Positions 40,237-49,809 of a stretch of DNA of 64,000 nt are shown one piece after another (positions within the stretch are counted from its first letter, which is position 1; every line of letters starts with the position of its first letter). This DNA is from Pseudomonas mandelii (GTDB taxonomy: Bacteria > Pseudomonadota > Gammaproteobacteria > Pseudomonadales > Pseudomonadaceae): positions 124,001 to 188,000 of the forward strand of contig NZ_JAMYDU010000008.1 of the NCBI RefSeq assembly GCF_024138395.1. The letters are read 5' to 3'. A model generated the notes under the pieces. The model had not been told where the DNA came from and ran no database searches. It saw nothing but the letters and a program-made list of their open reading frames with translations. A program made the position numbers and the translations under genes.

Positions 40237-40791
40237 TTATTTGGTTTTGGCCAGGCGCTGGTAGCGCACCGCTTCGACGAAAACATCGGAATTGGCCGGA
40301 TCATCGAGGTAGGCAAACACCTGATCCAGGCTGTTATCGATCAACACCCCGTCGCCGTCGTCGGTCTGGAAGCCTTGGCCACTTAGGGCTTCTTGGCCCA
40401 TGGCCTGTTTGATCTGCTCGAGGTCGAGGTTGTAGACCACCAGTTCGTGCTTATCGTTGAGCTCGAAGCCGGTGATGGTGAAATTCCCGCCGAACTGCGC
40501 CGGCACCTTCGCCGACAGGTACCAGCGATTGCCATGGCGCGACACGGTGAAGGGATAGGCTTCACGTTCATGGGGGTTGGCCTTGAAGTAGCTGACCGCC
40601 TGATAGCGATTGTCGCCGATGCGCGTCAGTTCCAGGTTCATCGGCTCGCCCCAGGCATTGGTGCTGGTCCATTTGCCGAGCAACCCTTTGGGCGCGGGCT
40701 CGCTGGCGGGCAGCGGCTCCTTGAAGGTCACCAGACAGCCACTAAGCAGCAGGATCGACAAGGCGATCACAATGACGCGCCAGGCTTTCAT
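40237..40791 (-). CDS. Small lipoprotein, unknown function
   Basis: A 184-residue predicted lipoprotein: signal MKAWRVIVIALSILLLSGC with acylated Cys19. The mature part is likely a beta-rich domain (GKWTSTNAWGEPMNLELTRI...YQAVSYFKANPHER...FTVSRHGNRWYLSAK) ending in a region similar to lipocalin-like or META-type monomers, but I cannot place the family. It lies upstream of the QEGLA gene by 36 bases on the same strand, so co-transcription is likely. Confidence 0.8.
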   Translation of the reverse strand: MKAWRVIVIALSILLLSGCLVTFKEPLPASEPAPKGLLGKWTSTNAWGEPMNLELTRIGDNRYQAVSYFKANPHEREAYPFTVSRHGNRWYLSAKVPAQFGGNFTITGFELNDKHELVVYNLDLEQIKQAMGQEALSGQGFQTDDGDGVLIDNSLDQVFAYLDDPANSDVFVEAVRYQRLAKTK

Positions 40792-40827
40792 TCAACACTC
40801 CCTATGAACATAACGCCGACCTCAGTT

Positions 40828-40937
40828 GATCGTACCCACGCTCTGCGTGGGAACGCATCCGGTGACGCTCTGCGTCACGTCGGTAAGGGACGCGGAGCGT
40901 CCCGGGCGGCATTCCCACGCAGAGCGTGGGAACGATC
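40828..40937. repeat. Inverted repeat of the CCCACGCTCTGCGTGGGAACG class
   Basis: Arms GATCGTACCCACGCTCTGCG and its inverted copy enclose GTGACGCTCTGCGTCAC and GGGACGCGGAGCGTCCC, so four nested hairpins are stacked. It is a different repeat class from the REPs elsewhere in the window, and lies between the lipoprotein and TetR genes. Confidence 0.8.
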
Positions 40938-40948
40938 GGAGTACCGGG

Positions 40949-41665
40949 TTACACCGACGCCAGCACCAAATGCATGTAGCGGTTTAGGATGCCGAGCATT
41001 TCCTCTTCGGCAACAGGCTCGGCGTCGTTGAGCAGGCCCTGATATTCCATCCGTCCGATAATCGCCGTCAACACTTTGGCATCTTGTTGTGGCTCACGGG
41101 AACCCAATACTTCGAAAAGTTGGCAGGTGCCCTGCAGGAGAATTTGCTGATGGGAGCGCACCAACAACGCCAGGCGCGGGTTGAGCAACGCTTCCTGGCG
41201 GAAGGCTTGCTCGGCCATCAGATGCTCGCGGCGATTGATCAATTGCCGATGAACATAGTCAGCCATCAGCCGTGCGATATCATCCGCCAGCTGTGAGCGG
41301 GACTCGGCGGTGCCATCGCCGCTGACAACCATCTCGCGCAACAGGCCTTCGTTGCTGGCCCACAACCGGGCCATGAACGCAGCGCTGCGCTCCACGTATT
41401 GAGCGAAGGTATCGGTGAGCAGGTCATCGATGTCCTTGAAATAGTAGGTGGTGGCCGACAGCGGCACACCCGCTTCAGCGGCCACTGCACGGTGGCGCAC
41501 GGCCCGCACGCCATCGCGCACGACAATGCGCATCGCCGCGTCGAGAATGTCCTGTCGACGCTGTTCGCTGCCCTGTCGGCTGGCCTTGCGGCCCTGGTAC
41601 TGAACACTTTCAGCGACCGCAGTGGCGATACCCGCTGCACCTTCTTGAGCCATTGCACGATTCAC
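40949..41665 (-). CDS. TetR-family transcriptional regulator
   Basis: A 238-residue TetR regulator with a ~30-residue N-terminal extension (AESVQYQGRKASRQGSEQRRQ) before the DNA-binding domain at about residues 37-86 (ILDAAMRIVVRDGVRAVRHRAVAAEAGVPLSATTYYFKDIDDLL). The C-terminal domain is helical and would bind an inducer. No divergent partner gene is present, so the targets are unknown. The lysS terminator at 41728 separates it from lysS upstream. In many pseudomonads a TetR gene of this type follows lysS. Confidence 0.87.
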   Translation of the reverse strand: MNRAMAQEGAAGIATAVAESVQYQGRKASRQGSEQRRQDILDAAMRIVVRDGVRAVRHRAVAAEAGVPLSATTYYFKDIDDLLTDTFAQYVERSAAFMARLWASNEGLLREMVVSGDGTAESRSQLADDIARLMADYVHRQLINRREHLMAEQAFRQEALLNPRLALLVRSHQQILLQGTCQLFEVLGSREPQQDAKVLTAIIGRMEYQGLLNDAEPVAEEEMLGILNRYMHLVLASV

Positions 41666-41727
41666 GACAGGTATTCCTCTCTAAACGTCAAAAGTAACCA
41701 ATTGATACGTTTGTACCAGACAGGCAA

Positions 41728-41758
41728 TAAAAAGCCGCCTGTTATAGGCGGCTTTTTA
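41728..41758 (-). terminator. Rho-independent terminator of lysS
   Basis: On the minus strand, AAAAAGCCGCC, a short TATAACA loop and GGCGGCTTTTTATT lie 11 bases after the lysS stop. Confidence 0.9.
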
Positions 41759-41768
41759 ATTGAAACAT

Positions 41769-43271
41769 TTACGCTTGTGGCCGCATGTGCGGGAACAGGA
41801 TCACGTCGCGGATCGACGGTGAGTTGGTCAGCAACATCACCAGACGGTCGATGCCGATCCCTTCACCGGCCGTTGGCGGCATGCCGTACTCCAGCGCGCG
41901 AACGAAGTCGGCGTCGTAGTGCATGGCTTCGTCGTCGCCGGCGTCCTTGTCGGCCACCTGCGCCATGAAACGCTCAGCCTGGTCTTCCGCGTCGTTCAAC
42001 TCGGAGTAGGCGTTGGCGATTTCACGGCCGCCAATGAACAGTTCGAAACGGTCGGTGACGTTCGGGTTCTCGTCGTTACGACGAGCCAGCGGCGACACTT
42101 CGAACGGGTACTGGGTGATGAAGTGCGGCTGCTCCAGCTTGTGCTCGACCAGCTCTTCGAAAATCATCACCTGCAATTTGCCCAGACCTTCAAAGCCCAG
42201 CACCTTGGCGCCGGCCTTCTTGGCGATGGTGCGGGCCTTGTCGATGTCAGTCAGGTCGTCAGCGGTCAGCTCAGGGTTGTACTTGAGGATCGAGTCGAAC
42301 ACCGACAGACGCACGAATGGCTCGCCGAAGTGGAACACTTTGTCGCCGTAAGGCACGTCGGTGCTGCCCAGAACCAGCTGCGCCAGTTCGCGGAACAGCT
42401 CTTCGGTCAGGTCCATGTTGTCTTCGTAGTCGGCGTAAGCCTGGTAGAACTCCAACATGGTGAATTCAGGGTTGTGACGCGTCGAAACGCCTTCGTTACG
42501 GAAGTTGCGGTTGATCTCGAAGACTTTCTCGAAACCGCCGACTACCAAGCGCTTGAGGTACAGCTCAGGCGCGATACGCAGGAACATTTCCATGTCCAGC
42601 GCGTTGTGGTGGGTTTCGAATGGCTTGGCCGCCGCGCCGCCCGGAATGGTTTGCAGCATCGGCGTTTCCACTTCCAGGAAGTCACGCTTCATCAGGAAGC
42701 TGCGGATGTGGGCAATCACTTGCGAGCGAACGCGGAAGGTCTGGCGCACCTCTTCGTTGACGATCAGGTCAACGTAACGCTGACGGTAGCGCTGTTCGGT
42801 GTCGGTCAGGCCGTGGTGCTTGTCCGGCAGTGGGCGCAGGGATTTGGTCAGCAGGCGCACGCTGGTCATTTCGACGTACAGGTCGCCCTTGCCGGAACGC
42901 GCCAGGGTGCCTTCGGCGGCAATGATGTCGCCCATGTCCCAGGTTTTCACCGCGGCCAGGGTGTCTTCGGACAGGGTTTTACGGTTGACGTAAACCTGAA
43001 TCCGCCCGGTCATGTCCTGAATCACCATGAACGAGCCACGGTTGAGCATGATGCGACCCGCCACCTTGACCGGAATTGCAGCCTCTGCCAGCTCTTCCTT
43101 GGTCTTGTCCGCGTACTGTTTCTGCAAGTCTTCGCAGTAATTGTCGCGGCGGAAGTCGTTGGGGAAGGCATTGCCCTTGGCGCGCTCGGCAGCAAGCTTT
43201 TCCTTGCGCAGGGCGATCAGGGAGTTTTCTTCCTGTTGCAGGGCTTGCGGGTCGAGTTGTAGGTCGCTCAT
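41769..43271 (-). CDS. lysS: Lysyl-tRNA synthetase, class II
   Basis: A 500-residue class II synthetase charging tRNA-Lys. The N-terminal OB-fold anticodon domain (about 60-170, [28 protein letters not shown]) is followed by motif 1 ([25 protein letters not shown]), motif 2 ([26 protein letters not shown]) and motif 3 ([28 protein letters not shown]) at the C-terminus. It follows prfB by 102 bases on the same strand, the standard prfB-lysS arrangement of gamma-proteobacteria. Full length. Confidence 0.97.
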   Translation of the reverse strand: MSDLQLDPQALQQEENSLIALRKEKLAAERAKGNAFPNDFRRDNYCEDLQKQYADKTKEELAEAAIPVKVAGRIMLNRGSFMVIQDMTGRIQVYVNRKTLSEDTLAAVKTWDMGDIIAAEGTLARSGKGDLYVEMTSVRLLTKSLRPLPDKHHGLTDTEQRYRQRYVDLIVNEEVRQTFRVRSQVIAHIRSFLMKRDFLEVETPMLQTIPGGAAAKPFETHHNALDMEMFLRIAPELYLKRLVVGGFEKVFEINRNFRNEGVSTRHNPEFTMLEFYQAYADYEDNMDLTEELFRELAQLVLGSTDVPYGDKVFHFGEPFVRLSVFDSILKYNPELTADDLTDIDKARTIAKKAGAKVLGFEGLGKLQVMIFEELVEHKLEQPHFITQYPFEVSPLARRNDENPNVTDRFELFIGGREIANAYSELNDAEDQAERFMAQVADKDAGDDEAMHYDADFVRALEYGMPPTAGEGIGIDRLVMLLTNSPSIRDVILFPHMRPQA

Positions 43272-43320
43272 GTCTTTAAATATTCCATCAGGTTCGTTGC
43301 CCCCGGCATTCGCCGGGGTT

Positions 43321-43346
43321 CGCGGGCAAGCCTCGCTCCTACAGGG
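43321..43346. repeat. Single REP unit
   Basis: CGCGGGCAAGCCTCGCTCCT..ACAGG, one unpaired REP in the prfB-lysS gap. Confidence 0.75.
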
Positions 43347-43373
43347 GTCGTATTGACCCCCATCGGGCGTGCG

Positions 43374-44469
43374 TTAAAGCCCTTGTTTCAAGCTGGCTAC
43401 CAGGTATTCGTCGATGTCGCCGTCGAGCACCTTGTCGCAGTCGCTGCGTTCGATGTTGGTACGCAGATCCTTGATCCGCGAGGCATCGAGCACATACGAA
43501 CGGATCTGATGACCCCAGCCGATATCCGACTTGGTGTCTTCCAGCGCCTGGGAAGCGGCGTTGCGCTTCTGCACTTCCTGCTCATACAAACGCGCCCGCA
43601 ACATTTTCATCGCGGTGTCTTTGTTCGCATGCTGGGAACGTTCGTTCTGGCAGCTGACCACAGTGTTGGTCGGTACGTGGGTAATCCGTACGGCCGAGTC
43701 GGTGGTGTTAACGTGCTGACCACCGGCACCGGAGGAGCGGTAGGTGTCGATGCGCAGGTCCGATGGGTTGATGTCGATTTCGATGTTGTCATCGATTTCC
43801 GGCGACACGAACACCGCCGAGAACGAGGTGTGACGACGGTTGCCGGAGTCGAACGGGCTCTTGCGCACCAGACGGTGTACGCCGATTTCGGTACGCAGCC
43901 AGCCAAAGGCGTATTCGCCCTTGATGTGCACGGTAGCGCCTTTGATACCGGCGACTTCACCGGCCGACAGCTCCATGATGGTCGCGTCGAAACCGCGTTT
44001 ATCCGCCCAGCGCAGGTACATGCGCAGCAGGATGTTGGCCCAGTCCTGAGCCTCGGTTCCGCCGGAGCCGGCCTGGATGTCCAGGTAGGCGTTGTTGGCG
44101 TCCATCTCACCGCTGAACATGCGACGGAATTCAAGTTTTTCCAGGGACTCGCGCAGGCGCTCGACTTCGGCAGCGACGTCATCGACGGCGGCCTGGTCTT
44201 CTTCTTCGGCGGACATCAGCAGCAGGTCTTTGGCATCGGCCAGACCGCTGTGCATTTCGTCGAGGGTTTCGACGATCTGAGCCAGCAGCGACCGCTCGCG
44301 GCCCAGCTCCTGGGCGTACGACGGGTTGTTCCAGACACTCGGATCTTCAAGCTCGCGATTGACTTCAGTCAGACGCTCATGCTTTTGATCGTAGTCAAAG
44401 ATACCCCCGAATAGTTTCGGAGCGCTCGGACAGGTCCTTGATACTGTTAAGGATCGGGTTGATTTCCAT
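43374..44469 (-). CDS. prfB: Peptide chain release factor 2, with programmed +1 frameshift
   Basis: RF2 recognises UGA and UAA and releases the peptide through its GGQ loop. The gene is in two frames: codons 1-24 ([23 protein letters not shown]) run to an in-frame TGA at 44395-44397, and the main frame resumes at GAC (44394-44396) to 43374. The shift yields 364 residues, the family norm. The site CTT-TGA-C with the upstream CGGGGGTAT Shine-Dalgarno-like stretch is the classical autoregulatory signal: scarce RF2 allows the +1 slip. Downstream are the SPF motif (KSPFDSG) and GGQ ([12 protein letters not shown]). It is not a pseudogene. LysS follows. Confidence 0.97.
44394..44410 (-). promoter_or_regulatory. 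Programmed +1 frameshift site of prfB
   Basis: On the minus strand the segment CGGGGGTATCTTTGAC contains a GGGGG pairing element, the slippery CTT codon and the TGA-C stop context. The T at 44397 is skipped. Confidence 0.95.
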
Positions 44470-44608
44470 GGCGGGCAGCACTCGTTGGCGAACTTTTGAA
44501 AGCCGACGAGTATAACGTAATGAAGCTGTCAAGGCAGCCCGCCTGGCGGCTTTAGCGGCGAATGAGTTTGGGGCTGAACACAGGAATAACGCGGGTGCCT
44601 GTAGCACC

Positions 44609-44754
44609 GTAGCAGCTGCCGAGCCTGCGAGGCTGCGTTCGAGGACGAAGTCCTCGCAAACCCTGTGTCGCGGTTTTCATGAACGACAGCGTTGTCTGCT
44701 TTTACGACGGCTGCGCCGTCGAACGCAGCCTCGCGGGCTCGGCAGCTGCTACAG
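44609..44754. repeat. Long inverted repeat (BIME), GTAGCAGCTGCCGAGCC class
   Basis: Arms GTAGCAGCTGCCGAGCCTGC and its inverted copy (to 44754) surround GAGGACGAAGTCCTC and GACGGCTGCGCCGTC hairpins. Together with a short CTACAGCRCTACAGCGCTAC tandem run after it, it fills the 317-base prfB-wspR gap. The same class lies at 5329 and 19075. Confidence 0.85.
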
Positions 44755-44786
44755 CACTACAGCGCTACAGCGCTACGGGACGTACC

Positions 44787-45788
44787 CTATTCGATCCCCA
44801 CCTGATTACGTCCATTGTTCTTCGCCAGGTACAGCCCCTTGTCCGCCGCCGAGATCAATTGCCGGCAATCGCTGCCCGGCTGGGGGATCAGGGTCGAGAG
44901 GCCGATGCTGATGGTCAGGCTTGAACCTTCGGTCGGGAAAATGTGCGGGATCTTCAACCCGGCCACGGTCTGGCGCAGTTTTTCCGCCACCAGCCGCGCA
45001 CCGCCCGGGGAGGTGTTGGGCAGGACCAGGACGAACTCTTCGCCGCCGTAACGGGCCGGCAAGTCCGAAGGTCTGGAGCTGGCGTCGCGAATCGCCGTGG
45101 CGACTTTGCGCAGCGCTTCATCGCCTTCGAGGTGGCCGAAGCTGTCATTGAAGGACTTGAAGTAGTCGACGTCGATCATCAACAACGACAGTTGGGTCTG
45201 GTCCCGCAGCGAACGCCGCCACTCAAGCTCCAGGTATTCATCGAAATGCCGGCGATTCGACAGCCCGGTCAGGCCGTCGGAGTTCATCAAGCGCTGCAGC
45301 ACCAGGTTGGTGTCGAGTAACTGCTGCTGGCTGACCCGCAGCGCGCGATACGCCGCGTCACGCTGCAGCAGGGTCATGTAGGAGCGCGAGTGATAGCGGA
45401 TGCGCGCCACCAGTTCGATGTTGTCCGGCAGTTTGACCAGATAGTCATTGGCACCGGCGGCAAAAGCCGCGCTCTTGATCAGCGGATCTTCCTTGGTCGA
45501 CAGAACAATGATCGGAATGTCCTTGGTCGCCGGGTGATTACGGTACTCGCGCACCAGGCTCAGGCCGTCGAGGCCAGGCATGACCAGATCCTGAAGGATC
45601 ACCGTCGGCTTGATGCGCACCGCGTGGGCGATGGCCTGGTGCGGGTCAGCACAGAAATGGAAGTCGATATTTTCTTCGTTCGACAAACCACGCCGCACCG
45701 CCTCGCCGATCATCGCCTGATCGTCCACCAATAACACCATGGCGGCGTTTTCATCGGTTTTGAAGTCGTCGAGCTGTAAATCATTCAT
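44787..45788 (-). CDS. wspR: WspR diguanylate cyclase response regulator
   Basis: A 333-residue c-di-GMP synthase. The receiver domain (about 15-135) has phospho-acceptor Asp67 (ILQDLVMPG); a linker helix (135-170) leads to the GGDEF domain with active site GGEEF at 248-252. The inhibitory I-site RxxD (Arg239-Pro-Ser-Asp242) sits five residues before GGEEF, the right spacing for product feedback. WspE phosphorylates it; phosphorylated WspR clusters and makes c-di-GMP, turning on biofilm matrix. It ends the wsp cluster after a 48-base gap from wspF. All key residues are present. Confidence 0.96.
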   Translation of the reverse strand: MNDLQLDDFKTDENAAMVLLVDDQAMIGEAVRRGLSNEENIDFHFCADPHQAIAHAVRIKPTVILQDLVMPGLDGLSLVREYRNHPATKDIPIIVLSTKEDPLIKSAAFAAGANDYLVKLPDNIELVARIRYHSRSYMTLLQRDAAYRALRVSQQQLLDTNLVLQRLMNSDGLTGLSNRRHFDEYLELEWRRSLRDQTQLSLLMIDVDYFKSFNDSFGHLEGDEALRKVATAIRDASSRPSDLPARYGGEEFVLVLPNTSPGGARLVAEKLRQTVAGLKIPHIFPTEGSSLTISIGLSTLIPQPGSDCRQLISAADKGLYLAKNNGRNQVGIE

Positions 45789-45836
45789 GTGCGGTCACCT
45801 GAGTACTGCTTTGGCCACGATTGCTGCTAATGATAG

Positions 45837-46847
45837 TCATTTTGAGAAGATTTCCAGCAATCGTGGCGCTATCTTGTCCAGTGGGCGAACTTCCACAGCC
45901 GCATTGATGGCCGCGGCCGCCTTCGGCATTCCGTACACCGCACTGCTTTGTTGATCCTGAGCGATAGTCAGGTAGCCCTGTTGGCGCATGAGTTTAAGTC
46001 CTTGCGCGCCGTCGCGCCCCATACCGGTCAGCAGAACGCCCACGGCGTCACCGCTCCAGTAACTGGCCACACTCTCGAAAAACACATCGATCGAAGGCCG
46101 GTAGATCTCGTTGACCGGTTCGGCGGTGTAGGCCAGCGTGCCGTTTTTCAGCAAACGAATATGATGGTTGGTCCCGGCCAGCAGGATCGTGCCGCTTCGT
46201 GGCGGTTCGCCTTCCTGGGCCAGGCGCACATCCAGGCCACTGGCGCTGGCAAGCCATTCGGCCATGCCCGCGGCGAACACCTGATCCACATGCTGGACCA
46301 ACACGATGGCCGCCGAAAAATCTCGTGGCAGGCCCTTGAGCAGCACTTCGAGCGCCGCCGGCCCGCCAGCGGATGAACCGATGGCCACCAAATGCTGGCG
46401 CGAGGACGAGTGGCGGTGCGAGCTCGGTGCCGATCGCACCCGATTGCTCTTGTCGCCGATCAGCCAGCCAATGTTCATGATCTTGCGCAGCAGCGGTGCG
46501 GCGGCTTCCTGAGGATTGCCGCCCCCAATAGCCGGGGTATCGACCACATCCAGCGCGCCGTAGCCCATGGCTTCGAACACCCGGTGCACGTTCTGCTCGC
46601 GGTCGACGGTGACGATGACAATCGCGCATGGGGTCTCGGCCATGATCCGCCGGGTCGCTTCCACGCCGTCCATCAACGGCATGATCAAATCCATCAGGAT
46701 CAGATCCGGAGTGTATTCGGCGCAACGTTGCACCGCCTCGGCCCCGTTGCAGGCGACCCAGACCACCTCGTGCGCCGGTTCGAACGCTAAAGCGCGACGC
46801 AAAGCCTCTACGGCCATGGGCATGTCGTTGACGATGGCGATTTTCAT
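45837..46847 (-). CDS. wspF: WspF methylesterase (CheB-like)
   Basis: A 336-residue CheB homolog that removes methyl groups from the receptor WspA and dampens the pathway; loss of WspF gives the wrinkly, biofilm-forming state. The receiver domain has Asp54 (DLILMDLIMP). The C-terminal methylesterase carries the nucleophile Ser in AIGSSAGGPAAL, His in LVQHVDQVF and Asp in LTGMGRDGAQGL. It overlaps the wspE stop by four bases. The gene is intact, so the pathway is expected to be tunable rather than constitutively on. Confidence 0.96.
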   Translation of the reverse strand: MKIAIVNDMPMAVEALRRALAFEPAHEVVWVACNGAEAVQRCAEYTPDLILMDLIMPLMDGVEATRRIMAETPCAIVIVTVDREQNVHRVFEAMGYGALDVVDTPAIGGGNPQEAAAPLLRKIMNIGWLIGDKSNRVRSAPSSHRHSSSRQHLVAIGSSAGGPAALEVLLKGLPRDFSAAIVLVQHVDQVFAAGMAEWLASASGLDVRLAQEGEPPRSGTILLAGTNHHIRLLKNGTLAYTAEPVNEIYRPSIDVFFESVASYWSGDAVGVLLTGMGRDGAQGLKLMRQQGYLTIAQDQQSSAVYGMPKAAAAINAAVEVRPLDKIAPRLLEIFSK

Positions 46848-49129
46848 GCCCGCGCGCCTCCAATGAGCTCAACCACTGCATCCAGCAAAGCGTCATCATG
46901 AAAACTCGCTTTGGCTAGATAATAGTCGGCTCCGGCGTCCAGGCCACGGCGGCGGTCTTCTTCGCGGTCCTTGTAGGACACCACCATCACCGGCAGGGAT
47001 TGCAGGCGGTTATCGCGACGCAATAAAGACACCAGCTCGATGCCGTCCATGCGCGGCATGTCGATGTCGGTGATCAGCAGATCGAAATCCTCCGAACGCA
47101 GAGCGTTCCAGCCATCCATACCGTCCACCGCCACGGCGACGTCATAGCCGCGATTGAGCAGCAATTTGCGCTGCAACTCACGAACGGTCAGCGAGTCGTC
47201 CACCACCAGAATCCGTTTACGCGCTGCTTCGACAACCTGATTGGCGTGTCGGGCAATGCGCTCCAGACGCCCGGTGTTGAGCAGTTTGTCCACCGAACGC
47301 AGCATGTCTTCGACGTCGACGATCAGCACCACCGAGCCGTCGTCGAGCAAGGCCCCGGCGGAAATGTCCTGCACCTTGCCCAGGCGCTCGTCCAGCGGCA
47401 GCACCACCAGCGTTCGCTCGCCAATAAACCGCTCGACTGCCACCCCGTAGATCGCCTCGCGCTCGCGGATGACCACGACCTTGAGGGTTTGCGCGTTGTT
47501 CTGGCTCGCCGGACGATGCAACAGCTGACTGGCGGCGACCAGCCCGACATGCCGACCTTCGTACCAGAAGTGCTGCCGGCCTTCGACCTGCACGATGTCC
47601 GCAGGCGCCAGGTCGCACATGCGCTCGATGTGCGCCAGCGGAAAGGCATACGCCTCGTCACCGACTTCCACCACCAGACTGCGCACCACCGACAGCGTCA
47701 GCGGCACTTCGAGATGAAAACGACTACCCTCGCCCGCCGTTTGCTCCAGCACCACGGCGCCGCGCAACTGACGGACCATGTGCTGGACCGCATCCAGCCC
47801 GACGCCGCGTCCGGACACTTCGGTGACCGCGTCGCGCAGGCTGAAACCCGGCAGGAACAGGAACGTCAGCAGTTCTTCTTCGCTCAACTGGGCAGCGGTT
47901 TCGGCTGGGGATAACTGCCGCTCGACAATGTTGCGACGCAGCTTTTCAAGATCAACGCCATTGCCGTCATCGCTAAGTTCCAGCACCAACAGACCGGCCT
48001 GATGGGACGCGCGCAAACGGATCACGCCTTCCTCCGGTTTGCCAGCCAACCGCCGCTGCTCCGGGGTTTCGATGCCGTGATCCACCGCATTGCGCAGCAA
48101 GTGCGTCAGCGGCGCTTCGAGTTTTTCCAGTACGTCGCGATCGACTTGAGTCTTGTCGCCCTCGATCTCCAGCCGCACCTGTTTGCCAAGGTTGCGGCCG
48201 AGGTCGCGGACCATGCGCACTTGCCCGCTCAGCACGTCGGCGAATGGCCGCATGCGACAGGCCAGCGCCGTGTCATACAACACCTGCGCGCGCTGGCTGG
48301 CATGCCAGGCGAACTCATCCAGTTCGGCGTTCTTTTCCGCCAGCAATTGCTGGGACTCCGCCAGTAACCGACGGGCATCGCCCAAGGCTTCCTGGGCTTC
48401 GAGACTCAAGGCGTGGTCCTTGAGATGGACGTTGAGGTTTTCCAGCGCCCGCAGGCCGTTGCTGTGCATGCGTTTGAGGCGCTGCATGGTGGCCAGGTGC
48501 GGTTTGAGCCGCTGGGTTTCCACCAGGGATTTACTCGACAGGTCGAGCAGGCTGTTCAGGCGCTCGGCCGTGACGCGCAATACGCGCTCGCCACTTTCGG
48601 TGGTGCGTTTAGCCATGGGCGCTGGTTCGACGGGCGCTGCCGGGGAGGCTTCGGTGGCGGCCGGCATGGGCGGCTCAACCTTGGTCGTCGGCGGCTCGAG
48701 CTGAAGTTCAGCCATCGGCGGCGTGACGGGTACAGACGCCATGTGATCAAGCAGCCGTCCCATCAAGACGACGTAAGCGTCGATATCCGCAGGCGCCGGA
48801 GCGTTGCCCGGCGTCGCAATCCGCATCAGCAGATCGGTGCCTTGCAACAGTGCATCAATGTGTTCGGGCCGCAGGTACAGGCGCCCTTCCTGGGCGCTGA
48901 CCAGGTAATCTTCCATCACATGGGCAACGCTGACCCCGGCATCGACACCGACAATCCGCGCCGCGCCCTTGAGCGAGTGGGCGGCGCGCATGCATGACTC
49001 AAGGTAATCGGCCTGGGTCGGATCGCGTTCAAGCGCCAAAAGACCTGCGCTCAACACCAGGGTCTGGGCCTCGGCTTCGAGGCTGAACAGTTCCAGCAAA
49101 GAGGCGTCACGCATTTGCTCGGGGGTCAT
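46844..49129 (-). CDS. wspE: WspE hybrid CheA-type kinase with receiver
   Basis: A 761-residue hybrid kinase. The N-terminal HPt domain has the phospho-accepting His in AHSLKGAAR (about residue 51). The dimerisation and ATPase domains follow (LRNAVDHGIETPEQR, SDDGNGVDLEKL, SGRGVGLDAV), then a CheW-like P5 domain, and a C-terminal receiver with LLITDIDMPRMDGIELV. It takes the signal from WspA through the couplers WspB/WspD and phosphorylates WspR and WspF. It overlaps wspD and wspF by four bases each. Identity is secure from domain order and cluster. Confidence 0.95.
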   Translation of the reverse strand: MTPEQMRDASLLELFSLEAEAQTLVLSAGLLALERDPTQADYLESCMRAAHSLKGAARIVGVDAGVSVAHVMEDYLVSAQEGRLYLRPEHIDALLQGTDLLMRIATPGNAPAPADIDAYVVLMGRLLDHMASVPVTPPMAELQLEPPTTKVEPPMPAATEASPAAPVEPAPMAKRTTESGERVLRVTAERLNSLLDLSSKSLVETQRLKPHLATMQRLKRMHSNGLRALENLNVHLKDHALSLEAQEALGDARRLLAESQQLLAEKNAELDEFAWHASQRAQVLYDTALACRMRPFADVLSGQVRMVRDLGRNLGKQVRLEIEGDKTQVDRDVLEKLEAPLTHLLRNAVDHGIETPEQRRLAGKPEEGVIRLRASHQAGLLVLELSDDGNGVDLEKLRRNIVERQLSPAETAAQLSEEELLTFLFLPGFSLRDAVTEVSGRGVGLDAVQHMVRQLRGAVVLEQTAGEGSRFHLEVPLTLSVVRSLVVEVGDEAYAFPLAHIERMCDLAPADIVQVEGRQHFWYEGRHVGLVAASQLLHRPASQNNAQTLKVVVIREREAIYGVAVERFIGERTLVVLPLDERLGKVQDISAGALLDDGSVVLIVDVEDMLRSVDKLLNTGRLERIARHANQVVEAARKRILVVDDSLTVRELQRKLLLNRGYDVAVAVDGMDGWNALRSEDFDLLITDIDMPRMDGIELVSLLRRDNRLQSLPVMVVSYKDREEDRRRGLDAGADYYLAKASFHDDALLDAVVELIGGARA

Positions 49130-49809
49130 GTGAGGCTCCGGGTCACGGCGGACAGCAGCTGTTCTTCATCCAGCCAACGCAGGCTGCGACCTTTGAATTG
49201 CAAGACGCCACGGGTGTATTTGGCGCTGGTCTGAGTGCCGGACTGAGACGCCGCATCGAGAATGCGCTCGTCGATAGCGTGAATCCCGTCCACCTCGTCC
49301 ACTGGCACCACCACCGGCCCGCCGTGAGCGGCGATGATCAGCATCCGCGGCATCACCCGCGCGCCAGACGCCGCGCCACTGCCGCCGTCGAGCCCCAGCA
49401 GTTCCACCAGCGACAGGCATGCCACCAAGGCACCACGTACATTCGCCACGCCCAGCAACGCCCCGGAGCGTTGATGCGGCAAGGAGTGAATCGCCTGCAG
49501 CGGCGCCACTTCGACCAGGCTGCGAGTGGCCAAACCCAACCATTCTTCGCCGAGGCGAAACATCAGCAGCGAGCGGGTTTTCACATCGCTCCCGGCCACA
49601 GTGGAGACTTGCTCGCGGTCGTCCTGCTGCAACGCATAGCGGTCGAGCAAGCGAGTGGCAGCAGCCGAATACACCGCGCAATTGCGGCAATGAATGTGTT
49701 CGCTCAGCAGCGGACAGGACTGGTCGCCGTGGATACCGATGCGGTTCCAGCAGTCGTCGATGGCCTGGGCATCTTCATGGGTGACGCTCAAGGTGTCGGC
49801 GGCGTTCAT
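49126..49809 (-). CDS. wspD: WspD CheW-like coupling protein
   Basis: A 227-residue CheW homolog with an N-terminal ~75-residue extension rich in Cys and His (CPLLSEHIHCRNCAVYS), typical of WspD but absent from ordinary CheW. The CheW fold follows (SLLMFRLGEEWLGLATRSLVEVAPL, GVANVRGALVACLSLVELLGL, VPVDEVDGIHAIDERIL). It couples WspA to WspE together with WspB. Start overlaps wspC stop by four bases. The Cys/His motif may bind a metal; that is inference. Confidence 0.93.
   Translation of the reverse strand: MNAADTLSVTHEDAQAIDDCWNRIGIHGDQSCPLLSEHIHCRNCAVYSAAATRLLDRYALQQDDREQVSTVAGSDVKTRSLLMFRLGEEWLGLATRSLVEVAPLQAIHSLPHQRSGALLGVANVRGALVACLSLVELLGLDGGSGAASGARVMPRMLIIAAHGGPVVVPVDEVDGIHAIDERILDAASQSGTQTSAKYTRGVLQFKGRSLRWLDEEQLLSAVTRSLT

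Noticed and set aside
44255..44469. prfB as a frameshifted pseudogene
   Set aside because: The stop is in the exact programmed frameshift context CTT-TGA-C with a GGGGG element, and the shifted product has normal RF2 length.
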